Source: Prunella strophiata
Lineage: Eukaryota; Chordata; Aves; Passeriformes; Prunellidae
DNA: 64,000 nt
Assembly (NCBI GenBank): GCA_036583965.1
Contig: JAZBQD010000034.1
Location: forward strand, 13,518,040-13,582,039
Reading direction: 5' to 3'
The notes below the pieces were generated by a model. That model saw nothing but the letters and a program-made list of their open reading frames with translations, was not told where the DNA came from and did not search any database. A program made the translations under genes and the position numbers. Shown piece after piece: positions 37,561 through 48,359 of this stretch (positions are counted from its first letter, which is position 1; the number at the start of each line of letters is the position of its first letter).

Positions 37561-39398
37561 ATCTGAGTGAAGACAAAAGGAAGGAGCCAGGAAAGCCCCA
37601 CACTGCCCACTGTTGGCAAACACTCAAGATTTGTCCACACTTGCAAAAACCTGAACTGCAAACATCCACAGCCATTGTATTTCCAGTGATCTCATTTTCC
37701 CCCCTTTCTGCAACTGGAGAGGCCAATTCAATTTTACAAAACTACACTGATTTCTCAGGAATTATTTGGAAGTTTGAGATTTGTAACGAAACAATGTGTG
37801 CTTAAATCACAGAAATGTGAAATGCATCTTTCACCACCAAGTCAGAAGCAAACAAGGAGCAGGAAGTGAGCAAACCCAGGTATGGCAGTGGAAGAACATA
37901 ACATGAGGCACCTAAACTGTGTATCAGCATCAGAGCCCGAGCTAGAAGAACCTAGCAGAGGGACTGAGTCAGGGATCTGTGGTCCAGAAGACATCACTTC
38001 AACAAAGCAGTGTACAACAGGTACTAACCACCATATTGCTTCTGTCTGAATTACCAAAAAAAGGGATAAAGTCTCTTCAAACCCACACCAGACACTCTAC
38101 ATTTGGCTATTGGCCCCAATCAATGTGATCGGTTGAGTTAAAAACAAACAAACAAACAGAAACCCCAGCAAGGAGCAGCAGAGAAGCCACACTGTGCAAG
38201 GCAGGAGTAGCAGGAGTAGCTCATCTGTCCATCATTTATGCATGATTTATGTACACCAGCTGTGTTGGCTATTAGGAAAATATTATTAGTGAGACTTTCA
38301 CTCATTCCAGAACTTTTCAGTGTCTGCCAAGCCCTGTGGAACAGACGGATGCTGCTGATGTGCAAACACCAAACACCATGTTTGGATGGGTGATGAATTC
38401 AGCTGCTCTTGCTGACTGCCAGGAGAACCCTGCTCCCACAGGGGCTTCCCTGTGTCCTCAAAGGCAGCACTACTGGGTTTTGGGGTAAAAGGAAGCCACT
38501 TTAGTAACCCCCATCCCCTATATTTTGTTCAAGAGGCTGGAATAAGCTGCAGCTCCCCTCCAGGGCCAAGGAACTGTAAGGTTCCATTCACCTGGCACAA
38601 TGCAGATGATTTCTGATAGAACACTGTTGTTTCCATGCAGAAGTTAACAAGCAACTACAGCTGACAATGGGATGGCAGGACCTGGATTTACATCCCACAG
38701 GAGTATCAGTTCAAGAGTTCTATTACCAATATTGCATGTGCTGAAAACACTCACTCTGCCCTGCATTGCTTTGACACATTAATCTTTAGTCATTAAGGCC
38801 TGTGCAGGTTCATTATAAGCATTAAGGCCTTGAGAAAGCAAAATGCATGTATTATGCCATACCTCAAGTGGATTTTAATATATTTTTTCAACCATTTGCT
38901 TCTCTGATACTTGTGCCAAAAAATCATTCAGCCAACCAGTGAGTTACAAATTAGGCATCCTCTTCCTCAGCATCACTGCTCATTTACACCTTCCCAATTC
39001 CAATGGTGACAGGTACACTCCAGGCAATGCTGAACCTGGAACTGCTCTGAAGGCAGACACAGCCTGGGTCATTCTCATCCACCTGGCTGCATCAGCCCCT
39101 AGCTACTATGGAGAAAGCACATCAAAGGCTTTGGGTTGTTTTTGGTACTTGTGGCATTTTCCAAAAATGTTGCATTCACCTTGCACCCCTGCACACATAT
39201 AGGTTAAAAAAAAAAACAAACCTTAAAGCTCTCCACAACTATGGATATAGAAATCAGTTTTGAGGCACTGTAAAAATGACAAACATCATCTTTCTAGCTT
39301 AGGCTGTAAACATCACAACAAAGATTTACAATTAAATGTTTAAATACATATTCACACATTCATGTCTGATTTTAACACTAGAATGGGGTGTCATGTAT

Positions 39399-39444
39399 GG
39401 AAGGAAGGAAGGGAAGAAGGAAGGGAAGAAGGAGAAAGAAAAGA
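39399..39444. repeat. GGAA/GAAG-type purine microsatellite
   Basis: About 46 bp of GGAAGGAAGGAAGGGAAGAA-type purine repeats on the plus strand. Confidence 0.9.
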
Positions 39445-39712
39445 ACCTGCAGGCATTTCCAGTTCTACCCCTCTGCACTCTGGCTGGCTAGAAGTAAAAT
39501 CAAAGAAGCAATTCTTTTGACCATAGTCAAACTAGAGGATCATGGGTTAATACTGGCTGGCTGTAAGTCAAAACTCTCATTGACATCAACAACACCAGAT
39601 TTTTAATTAGGATTTTAAAAAAAATAGTATTATCTGTATTTTCCAGATAAACACAACAGGGTTTTTTAACCCATCATAAAATGCATTATGCTCTTCTATA
39701 AGCACTGTGTCA

Positions 39713-39773
39713 TTTATTATTCAGTTTCACAAATTTTATTGTGAAATGTAGGTGATTTCTAATTCTTTTTATT
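39713..39773 (-). terminator. Cluster of three AATAAA polyadenylation hexamers
   Basis: Minus-strand AATAAA at 39768-39773, 39735-39740 and 39713-39718, about 1.1 kb past the RAPGEF6 stop codon. The clustering makes this a reasonable proximal 3' end; a single additional AATAAA is at 40225-40230. Confidence 0.45.
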
Positions 39774-40845
39774 ATTTTTTTCAAAGATAACCTTTGCACC
39801 TAAACCCTGTGCAACTCTGGGAAAAGGCCAGGACATGTGAGATGATCTTAAAAACCACAACACACAGCTGAGTTTTGAGTTTTAGAACATGCTTTGCATG
39901 TTGAACTCTGCAAGGCAAAACCTGGTTAAAACTCTTTTGGGAAAGCTTCAGATCTCCCCACAAGCTCCCCCCTTAAGGTACAACTTCCACATTGCAAACA
40001 TTCCTTAACAGGGGAGGAGAGCACCAACTGTTGCCTTAGTTGGCTGGCAGCTAAAACAATTTCTAAAACCCTTGGACAGGTTTCTGCTGTGTCCATGTGG
40101 GAGGGGAGCAGCAGGAGTGCTGCCTTGACAGACACTGCTCTGCAGGGCACTGGGCTCTATTCATATTAAACCTAAACCCACTCTAAAATCTATAAATTTC
40201 TGCACCCGTTTCTACTTCTCTGTATTTATTTCGAGAGCACAACAGTTGATGTGTAGCTAATTTACTGTCACATTGACTAAACATTTATATTAGCCAACCA
40301 GAGCACTCCCAACGCACATAAAGGAAACTCCCATTTAAAAATATTAAATTAATAAATTATTTTCAGATATTTCAGCAACATCCTTTGCTTTTGCTGACAT
40401 TTTGATATAATTTTTTTTTTTTTTGAAGTTCATAAAATAACACTCTCAGACTTCTAACGGTCATGTAGAAAATAACAACAATGGAAACTACCAAAGGGTT
40501 ACATGGTATCATACAGAAAAATGCTCCCAAGTTCCAAGTGGTGGTGACAACTGGTCCTCCCCAATGCAGGAAGCTCAGTCCATCTCTGGGTGCCCATGCT
40601 GGTACCCAGGCAGTCAGCACATTCCTTGAACAGGATTTTCTATTTCATGGGCAGAAATAGCTTCTTAGGTGGTGGTGGCAGAGTGAAGGAAGGTGTGAAG
40701 AGGTGATCCAACCAGTTCCATCTGGTCTGGGACAGAGGCAAGGTCTGAGGTCAGTAGCAGCAAGTTGTCAGCAGTCCTAACAGAACCATGAGACCTTCTC
40801 CCACATCCTTTGTGTTGTGAGGGGTTCACATAAATAGCCCAAGGG

Positions 40846-40871
40846 TTAAACTGCTGATACTTGTTCATCTT
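40846..40871 (-). CDS. RAPGEF6: RAPGEF6 terminal coding exon I (C-terminal PDZ ligand)
   Basis: After a strong acceptor (TCTTGTTTTGCAG) the minus strand gives AA-GAT-GAA-CAA-GTA-TCA-GCA-GTT-TAA. Joined to the G left by exon H, this encodes EDEQVSAV and stop. Human RAPGEF6 ends in NEQVSAV as I recall, so this 26-nt piece is the true C terminus. SAV is a class I PDZ ligand (S/T-x-hydrophobic), which links the GEF to PDZ scaffolds at cell junctions. The same exon continues as 3' UTR to lower coordinates. It is far too short for ordinary ORF searches; the phase (1 in) and the residues identify it. Confidence 0.93.
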
Positions 40872-41065
40872 CTGCAAAACAAGATAAAGAAACAGGCAGT
40901 TATTCCACCAGTCCCCACCTCGGGCACAGCAGGGCACAGACCAGCACCCAGTGAGGTGATAACAGTGAGTCTAGGACAGCTCCAGCCCTTCAGCAGCAGC
41001 ATGTTTCCACTGTCTTTATCATTGATCACTACACACTCCATGTCACCACTTATCAGATCCTCAGG

Positions 41066-41210
41066 CATCACAGAATGGTTTGGGTTGGAAGGGACCTTAT
41101 AAAGCATCTCATTCCAACTCCATGCCATAGGCAGGAACACCATCCAGGCTGCTCCAAGCCCCATCCAGCCTGGACTTGTGCACTTCCAGGCATGGGGCAG
41201 CCACAGCTTC
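41066..41210 (-). mobile_element. CR1 retroposon 3' end in the last RAPGEF6 intron
   Basis: CATCACAGAATGGTTTGGGT and TGGAAGGGACCTTATAAAGC, then CCAAGCCCCATCCAGCCTGG and CACTTCCAGGCATGGGGCAG. It lies about 200 bp from the terminal exon acceptor. Confidence 0.93.
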
Positions 41211-42351
41211 TGCAGTCTGAGGTATGATGGTCACACGATAAAGACATATTGCAAAACAGAAAATCCTAGATCCTCCAAAAATTATCAGCATGCAGCTCCC
41301 AGTATGCCAAAAGCTATGGATTTGGGAAAAAAGCCAGCAAATTTCCATGCAGTGAGCATTTTATCCCAAATAAAATTAACCAAGCACTTCAAAAATAGTA
41401 AAATAGGTGCCTCTAAAAGTGTACAGTTAAATTTAGCTTAGAAAAAAATGGATTAAAAATGTTTGAAGCAATGACTTCCTTATTTTTACATCAAAAGCAC
41501 AACAGAATTTATGCCAGGCAATTTTATGTTTACTCTAAGTTTGAACTGCAGTACTAATACATTATGTTAACTATTGCTTACACGTTCTAAAGGGCCAAGA
41601 TATAATCATTTTGCACCAGAAATTGTTTTAATCTAAATACAGGCTCATTTTTAAATCAGACTGAAATGGAAGGAAATGATCACAACATTCTAATAAAAAA
41701 AGAGTTCACCAGCAAAAGGTACAGAAGATCACATCGTTGCACAGAAATTAAAAGCAAATCAGCAGATAAACAATTAAGTAGAAATTCTCCTGACCTGAAG
41801 TTAGCTTTGACACAATATAAGAGCAGTCTTTATCAGAAAATCCTCTCACATTTTGGTCACCCTACAAATGCCATGCTTGGCAGCACTGGCTGTTGCTTCA
41901 AACAAGATAATGAAAAATGAACTGGAAGAGACACTGTCAGGCCAAGTTAGGCAGAGAACACAGGTTTCATCAAATGCACTCTCCAGAAGAACAGGAGTTC
42001 ACTATTATTTTGTTCAATATTTTGAAACTCAATCTCCAAGAATATCTGCTGAGGCATAGGGCAGCTCAATACCAGCACACCTGAATACAAATGAAGTAAG
42101 TTCACTTCACCAAATCCAAATCACTGATTTTAGACCATCACCCTGATGCCAGCCAAACCACTGGGACACCAGGTAATCAAGCCCAGGGAGGCTAGAGATT
42201 TTCCACATGTAGCCTGTCAGTGTCCCATCACTGTTTAGGAGGGGACCAATTTTAAAGAAAACAAAAAACCAAGAAAACAAAAAAACAGTATCTACATGCT
42301 CTTAAGTGTCTCAGCTGTACTTTAGGAGATCTTATATGCATATTTTTGTAT

Positions 42352-42510
42352 ATTTATTTATTTATTTACATCTACTTTGAGTTTGTTTGGTGCCAACATG
42401 CTTTTTCTAAGGGGAAGGCATTGTTCTTTGCTTTAAACGTGTATGTGCATGCACACAGCTATGCATGACGCACACAGCCACGCGTGTGCACACAGCCACA
42501 CACAAACACC
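42352..42510. repeat. TTTA repeat and GTGCA/CACA-rich stretch
   Basis: TATTTATTTATTTATTTA at 42352-42368, and alternating purine-pyrimidine GTGCATGCACACAGC-type sequence at 42438-42510, just 3' of exon H in the intron. Confidence 0.85.
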
Positions 42511-42630
42511 ACGGTGGATTCAGAGATTAATCCGCTTTTAATCTCCACGGGTGAGCCGAGAGGAAGCCCAGCACCCTGCATGTGAAGTGCACCCTGCACA
42601 GCCCCGCTCCCCAGCCAGCTGTTCACCTAC

Positions 42631-42942
42631 CATCCTCTTCACTATCTGCGGCAGGCGCCTCTGCCGCCCTGGGGCTGGACGGCTGCCGGCCGTGCCACTG
42701 GGGCGTCCTCGAGGAGACACAGGCCACCGCGTCGCTACCGACAGCAGCTGCTGGGAGTCTAGAGAGGTCACTGTGCAGCATCTTTGACCTCTGCACTGCC
42801 ACACTATAGTCTGGAGGTTTGAGGTGTGGGTGGTGGGGTGATCCTTCTTTTATGTCCGCTAAAGAAATCCCCATGTATCCCGGAGGGGTGGGCGGTGGCT
42901 CCCTATACCTATCGTCCTTCTTAGGTGAGGTGACACAGTACA
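42631..42942 (-). CDS. RAPGEF6: RAPGEF6 penultimate coding exon H (PPxY motifs)
   Basis: A 312-nt exon with acceptor TATTTCTCGTGCCCAG and donor GATG|GTAGGT. It reads VYCVTSPKKDDRYREPPPTP, then PPGYMGISLADIKEG, LKPPDYSVAVQRSKMLHSDL, and a divergent Ala/Ser-rich end AAEAPAADSEED. PPGY and PPDY are PPxY motifs, the ligands of NEDD4-family WW domains; NEDD4 ubiquitination of the paralogue RAPGEF2 is published. If the donor is not used, translation stops three codons later (DGR, TGA at 42623-42625) and the PDZ ligand is lost. The 3' third is CpG-rich (about 42650-42740), unlike the surrounding DNA. Confidence 0.95.
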
Positions 42943-45858
42943 CTGGGCACGAGAAATAAGCAATGGGAATGTTAAAGAAGAAAAAAAAGAAAGGAAACAA
43001 AACGTTAAAAAATCATGAAATGTTACAATGGCAAAACAGAAACTGATAACAAAATGCAAATGCAGAAACACTGGTTATAACGACAGCAGCAGGTATTTAT
43101 GCCTTCATTTCTATTTTCTATTAATTTTAAGAAGTCAGAGTAACAAGCAGAATCCATGAACTCCTTAGGTGAGATGTCAATTGAGTGGAAAGAGGACTCT
43201 AAGCTTGTCTGCATTCAGACTGCAATTAACAGCTTCTATTACAGTCCCTGCTCCTGTGGCCCTGCTGCACCAGGGGATGCTCTGAAGCTCTCCAGCAGGG
43301 TGGAGAGGCAGCACAGCCAAGTCTGCTGCCACTGTTACAGGCTGGGAAACTGAAACAGAAGGAATTAAGGCAACCAGCCCAGAGTTACTTCATGCAGCAT
43401 GCTGGTGTTCCACTGCAAGAACTGCTGGTAGACTTCCAATACCCATTTCGTCACCCAAAAGAGGTCAGTTGCTTAACACAAATTCATTATAATAAAATAT
43501 CACCATATCAACTGATGTGTATAAAGACATGAAACCATCCAGCTATGCCATAGGAAGAAAAAAAATAGCATCACTTGAAGTTGATCCTATGAGGCAGACT
43601 GTGTATTGAGCCTGCATTAATTATTTTACATTTTCACAGAGTGAATAATGGCTTATCACACCCATACTTTTGATTTCTTATTTTTTTCCCTTGGTTTTTG
43701 CTTTGTTTTCTTTTACACCCTTTATCTTAAACTATGTTCTCTGTGTACAAGTGAGAAAAAGACAGGAACAGTTATTGAAACAGCCTTTGGAAGGGCTGCA
43801 TTACCCCTTGTGCAGTCATGAAAAGGCTACAGTCAATATTATTTATTTGCAATGTCCATGCCTCATAAATCATCTTCTCCCTTCCTGCCCTGCTCAGCAG
43901 TAGTTCAAGTCACAGAGGCACTCAACCCAAAATACAACTCTTTTAGGTTGCCTCCCCTCCCTCCCTCCCACCCCAGGTCTGGGGCTTATGTGCATGTTAA
44001 ATTGGGCTTTTTTTCATGGACATGTTGCAACAGGAGAGTTTCAAAGCCAGGGTAATTTTTTAAATCTCTTAGTTAAGTGAATTTGCATTCTTCCTGCGGA
44101 TCCATTTTAAACAGTGCATGTTCATTAGTTTCATTTATTTCATCAAATGTAATAGTTTCGTATCTTAGAAGAATGTGAAGGGATGAAAAATAAAGGAGTA
44201 TTTCTTATTGTGTTGTAGACTTGTGAGATTCCAGGTTTTGGTATCAGGAACACAAGCTGGTTCATACTTGATGGCCTCAACTCATGCTTGGGCTGACATT
44301 AAAACAACCAAAATCAAATTCAGTCAGTCTGGGGTTTAGCAGATACACGTGGGTACAGGCAGAGATTTATACTATTTAATTACAGGATTTATTTTCATTT
44401 ATCTAGCACTGAATGAGGTCTCTGAAAAAGCAGGGGAAGTGAAGAGGATCTGCTCTTCCCTGGAGGGATGGGGAAGGGCTGGGTCCTCAGCTCACCTTCA
44501 GTCTTGGTTGGATTTGCAGGAGGAATGACAAGGGTGGGTATGTTCTCCTTCAAAGGAGAAAAGCTTCAGGCTCCCTGGAGCTAACCTTTAGTCTACTGCA
44601 GCAGTGCAAGAATAATGTGTCCCTTTGCCAAGTTCCAATTCACAGTATTTTACAAACAGTGAAATAAAGTGAAGCTATCTCTGGCACACTGTGTGAGGGC
44701 GAGCAGCTAATGGATTTGCATTTGCAAACCTGCAATTACCTCCACCCATATCAAATCTTCCTTGAGCAGAGATGTCCAGCACTCTCTGAGTGCTCCTCAC
44801 AGCTACATGGTGCAGAATGGAAAGAGAATTAAAAGGAAGGGCAAGTGCTGTCAGCAAAGACAGCATGTACTGAACAGTGAACCTGCCATCTGCTCACAGA
44901 GCCCAGACACTCATGAACAGCTCTGAAAGGCTGCAAGGGCACAGCACAGGCACAGCATTGAGCTGGGAGCAAACTTTCTGCAAGGCTCCACCACCATTTC
45001 TTTTTCAAAGCAAAGAAGGAGGAACACAAGCCAAGACCTCCTCCCTACATGCAATGTTTATTCAGGCAATTACCTTTGATAACAAACCCCTCCAGCAATC
45101 CACTCAGTAATTAAATTGCATTTCAGCTGCACCCTTGCCTCACAGTCTTAGAAAGCTTTGCATTCCATGTTTTATCTTGCTACTAACCCAGGTTCCTTTA
45201 ATTCTGGCTACTGAACTCACTAGGATGGGGGAAGAACATCTTGCTTGATAGAACTATGCATATTTCAAAGAACTTTTAAATTTTTTTTGCCTTTCATAAG
45301 TAGCCAAACTGCAGCTGTATAATCAAATAAATGCCATCTTAAAATAGCAAAGACAGGAAAGGAATCTGCTTTGCCCTTGAGCTTTCAGAGCCCTAAGCCC
45401 TGTGGGTGAAAGGTGCTTCAGCTCCAGAGAGGCAGGTGAGCTCCACACTACTCTGCAGTCATGCTCTTCCCTCTGGGTTCCTGGGAAGCCTGTATTATAA
45501 GGAGTATGGGATCATTGACCCTCATCAGAAGAACATCTACAGTGATGAGTATACCTCCAAAATCATTCAAAAAAGCAAAATAGCATACTACAGAAAAGAA
45601 CTGCCTGACATTTTCCTGAAGGGAGTTTTCCTGCAGACCCATGAAGTGATGGGAAGTGCACTTGTTTATTATCTTGATACTCCTAATGCAAAAGAAGGTG
45701 GCTTGAAAACACACTCTGTAGTGCTCTAATTACAACCACGTGTGAAGCTGAATTCAACATGCCAGGCAGCCCCAGACCTGCTGATGTCATTTCTTAATAA
45801 CTTAGTACAAAATGAAAAACAGATGTAGCAGCTTCTATGAGCTGTTGGCTTGGCTTAC
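42943..45858 (-). other. RAPGEF6: RAPGEF6 intron G-H
   Basis: About 2.9 kb. It contains, on the opposite strand, an unusual protein-like open frame (45406-45729) described separately. No CR1 fragment is recognised. Confidence 0.85.
45406..45729 (+). pseudogene. Unidentified protein-like open frame antisense in a RAPGEF6 intron
   Basis: A 107-codon plus-strand frame ending in TAA. The first 27 or so residues look like chance sequence, but from SLYYKEYGIIDPHQKNIYSD onward the frame has an ordinary globular-protein composition (YTSKIIQKSKIAYYRKELPD, then IFLKGVFLQTHEVMGSALVY), unlike the Ser/Pro/Cys-rich chance frames elsewhere in the window. I do not recognise the family. It may be a fragment of a retrocopied gene, an exon of an overlapping gene, or chance. 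No poly(A) remnant, promoter or convincing splice sites were identified, so it is listed as a possible gene fragment only. Confidence 0.3.
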
Positions 45859-46370
45859 CTATCAGGCCTTTTTCTGTACTGGAAGTAACAGTTTTGTAAG
45901 TTGTATCAGCGCCTGGTTTAGAGTCCAAAACCTCTGTCTGCTCCGCCGAGGAGTTCTCCAGCCCCCTGCGCTTGATTGTCCCATAGTTTGTCTCGTAAGT
46001 GTCAGACAGGGAGCTGGAGGATGCCCAGCTCTGCCGCGACTGATCGAGCTCCATGCTGGCTTTCGACTGCCTGTTGGCTTTGGAAAAGGCTTCAGAATAC
46101 AAATAACCCTCCTCAGAGTAACAGTTTGTGGGATCCACTTCAGCTATAGGTCCGTCCAGCTGGGTGTGACGGTAAGAACTGAGGAGATCCCAGCTCTTCT
46201 GGTTTGGGATATTCTGGAAATTGTCATGAGAACTACTTGAGCATGAAGTCCAGCTGCCCCGGCCGCTGTCTGCTGCCTCCACCGTGATGTGCTCGTGGGA
46301 GATCTCCTCGCTGCTCATGGAAGATGTGAATGCCATCCCTCTGATCAGAGCAGGCCTAGTGATGGACCAG
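45859..46370 (-). CDS. RAPGEF6: RAPGEF6 internal coding exon G (phosphodegron-bearing tail)
   Basis: A 512-nt exon, the largest here, with acceptor TTTCCTGTAG and donor GATAG|GTAAGC. It reads WSITRPALIRGMAFTSSMSS, EEISHEHITVEAADSGRGSW, then NPKSW-like NQKSWDLLSSYRHTQLD, and later SSSSLSDTYETNYGTIKRR and YKTVTSSTEKGLI. The order matches the human RAPGEF6 tail that I recall. DSGRGS at 46253-46270 fits the DSGxxS consensus recognised by beta-TrCP once phosphorylated; RAPGEF2 is reported to be degraded through that ligase. The middle (YSEEGYLYSEAFSKANRQSK) differs most from mammals. Phase is 2 in and 1 out. Confidence 0.96.
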
Positions 46371-48133
46371 CTACAGGAAAACAACAGAAATTGGGAAAAA
46401 AAACACTGGTAAGCTTTTACAATCAGAGCAACGTACTCAGAACCAACTCTGGGTTTGTACCAGGTGAGCAGCAAGCTCAAGGCACAAGGGAGCACTGACA
46501 AGAGACACTGTTACTCCCAAATCATTACTGCACCCAGCAGCACTGGAAGTTATTCCCAAGGGAATAACAAGTTTGCAACATGCATCTCCAGGCTGCACCC
46601 CAGATCCCTAAGTCTGGCCCACAGAAGCTCTTCTCTACCAATCACAGAAACAGTGCCTGACAGAAAGCAGAGGAGTAAGTTACCTCTTCCATTTAGTCTG
46701 CTATCACCTTTTCCTTTACATTTATAAACTAAAACAAAAATAAATACTTAGAATAAAATCTGACCCCTTCACTGGCAGCAACATCAAGTTGTTAAGACAG
46801 AGTGGAAGCAGCTGAATTTCAAGAACATCTGGAAATACTGGGCATAAGCAACATTGGTGGGAACAATATGGAGGGACAGATACTGAAAAGCAACGTCCAA
46901 AATTTCTTTTTAAAGAAATGTCTGCTGAAAGCTCTAATTGCTCTAAATGCACAATTAAGGGGGGAAAATAAACCAGGCTTGTATGAATTTAGAATACATG
47001 AAGATAGGATTGCTAGACATTATTCAAGTCTCCCAACTATTTCTGGGTGTGTTAACAAATGCATGGGCAGCACAACATTAAAATTCAACACCCTCCCTCA
47101 GCAGTTTACTGACACGTTGTGAAATCAAGGAACATTTTTTAGGTATGTGCAAACAAGAGGGTTTTATTTCCTTCCTTTTTTATTTTGTTAAGTCCTAGAA
47201 TAAAGTCCACTGTCTTCCCTGGCAACTTATTGAAACTAAAGAATAAAGGAACAACCACAAAACATGAACTCAGTGTATATTATGTCTTCTAGAAAGGGAA
47301 TTATTTTCTTTGATGGAAGCACATCTTTGAATTCCCATTTTAATCCTATGAAATAAACTGAATTCTTTCCATCCCTGGAAGTGTTCAAGGCCAGGTTGGA
47401 TGGGGTTGGAAGCACCCTGATCCCTGCCCAGAGAAGAGGGGTTGGATCAAGATGATCTTTAAGGTCCATTGCAACCTAAAGCATTCTATGATTCCATGTG
47501 CTGGAAAAAAATTAGAAATGCAAGGAGCATCTCTTATTTAGCTGAATCCATGACAGCTGAGGACAGACAATGCTATCCCCAAGATATATTAGGAGATATT
47601 ACATCCTATGCATCAAGGTGCTAAGTCTAGCAAGAAAAATCCAAAAATTTCCAGTTCAAAGCATCATTTCAGCAGAAATTCTCATTGCACTGAAGTAACA
47701 AGATCTCTTGTGTGGAAACTGTCAGAAAGACAGTGGCAGAAAGCTGCCAGTCTGCCTAAGCAACAAATGATAATTAGAAAAATCCTTACAAATCACATTA
47801 GAGCACATTAAGTGACTGGCACTGCTGACTCAGAATTGATCATATCCTGCTGTTCTTTTGCTGTCTCTCACCATGGCTTTAATTTGCTAAGCATCATCCT
47901 GGCTTTTAACAAGCTTCCAGTCTTCTGCAAGGAATATCCAGCTAAACCCCACCAATGGGAACAAGCTGTTGTCTCCCCAAGTAATACTGTAAGCTCCTTA
48001 TGGAACCAGGCTCCCACACAGCAGCCAGTGCTCCAGCTTCCAGCAGAAGCTTGATAACCACAGTGGAGTGCACAGCTGTGTCCTGGCCAAAGCTTCCTTA
48101 CCCCTTGTGATAGCAGAACACCAAGCACCTTAC
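46371..48133 (-). other. RAPGEF6: RAPGEF6 intron F-G
   Basis: About 1.8 kb with GT-AG ends; a plus-oriented CR1 3' end lies at 47365-47498. Nothing else is recognised. Confidence 0.88.
47365..47498 (+). mobile_element. CR1 retroposon 3' end (intron F-G)
   Basis: CCATCCCTGGAAGTGTTCAA and GGCCAGGTTGGATGGGGTTG, ending AGCATTCTATGATTCCATG. It is opposite in orientation to RAPGEF6. Confidence 0.93.
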
Positions 48134-48359
48134 CCTGGGCAGGGCTGGCCATAATCTGTCAGTGCCTGAGGATGCTCCTTTCTCTCTGCCCCTCCTGAAT
48201 CCACCACGAGGAGGGACTGGGACAAACTCCTCTCGTCCTGCAGTGCTGCTGACATGGAGTCCACAGAGCAGTTGCTCACGATGCTGGAGCGGGATGAAAT
48301 CTCACTGTGGCTGGAGTCTGAGAAGTTGTCAGATTTAGTGGAAGGTATGAGGGCATAGC
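48134..48359 (-). CDS. RAPGEF6: RAPGEF6 internal coding exon F (Ser-rich tail)
   Basis: A 226-nt exon with acceptor CTCCTGTACTTAG and donor CCAGG|GTAAGG. It opens GYALIPSTKSDNFSDSSHSE, continues ISSRSSIVSNCSVDSMSAAL and ends GQPCPG. The SDNxSDSSHSEISSRSSIVSNCSVDSMS region is one of the most conserved parts of the PDZ-GEF tail and is dense in potential phosphosites. The second part (SLLVVDSGGAERKEHPQAL) is divergent from the mammalian version. Phase is 1 in and 2 out, agreeing with exon G. Confidence 0.96.

Larger units (their letters stand above)
36300..40845 (-). other. RAPGEF6: RAPGEF6 3' UTR, proximal part certain, distal extent uncertain
   Basis: Transcript sequence must continue leftward from the TAA at 40846. 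AATAAA hexamers on the minus strand occur at 40225-40230, 39713-39718, 39735-39740 and 39768-39773, giving a UTR of roughly 0.6-1.1 kb. Another lies at 36319-36324, next to a long AT-rich stretch (36300-36850) that looks UTR-like and would give a UTR of about 4.5 kb; the human UTR is several kb long. A CR1 fragment (37050-37560) and a short GGAA repeat (39399-39444) would lie inside the long form. No other gene is visible. Which ends are used cannot be told from sequence alone. Confidence 0.5.
40872..42630 (-). other. RAPGEF6: RAPGEF6 last intron H-I
   Basis: About 1.8 kb, from donor GTAGGT to the acceptor before the PDZ-ligand exon. It holds a same-strand CR1 fragment (41066-41210), a TTTA repeat (42352-42368) and a GTGCA/CACA-rich stretch (42438-42510). 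Confidence 0.88.

Noticed and set aside
42551..42809. Plus-strand frames of 75-78 codons
   Set aside because: They are shadows opposite the GC-rich RAPGEF6 exon H.
45812..46240. 142-codon plus-strand open frame
   Set aside because: It is the antisense shadow of RAPGEF6 exon G.
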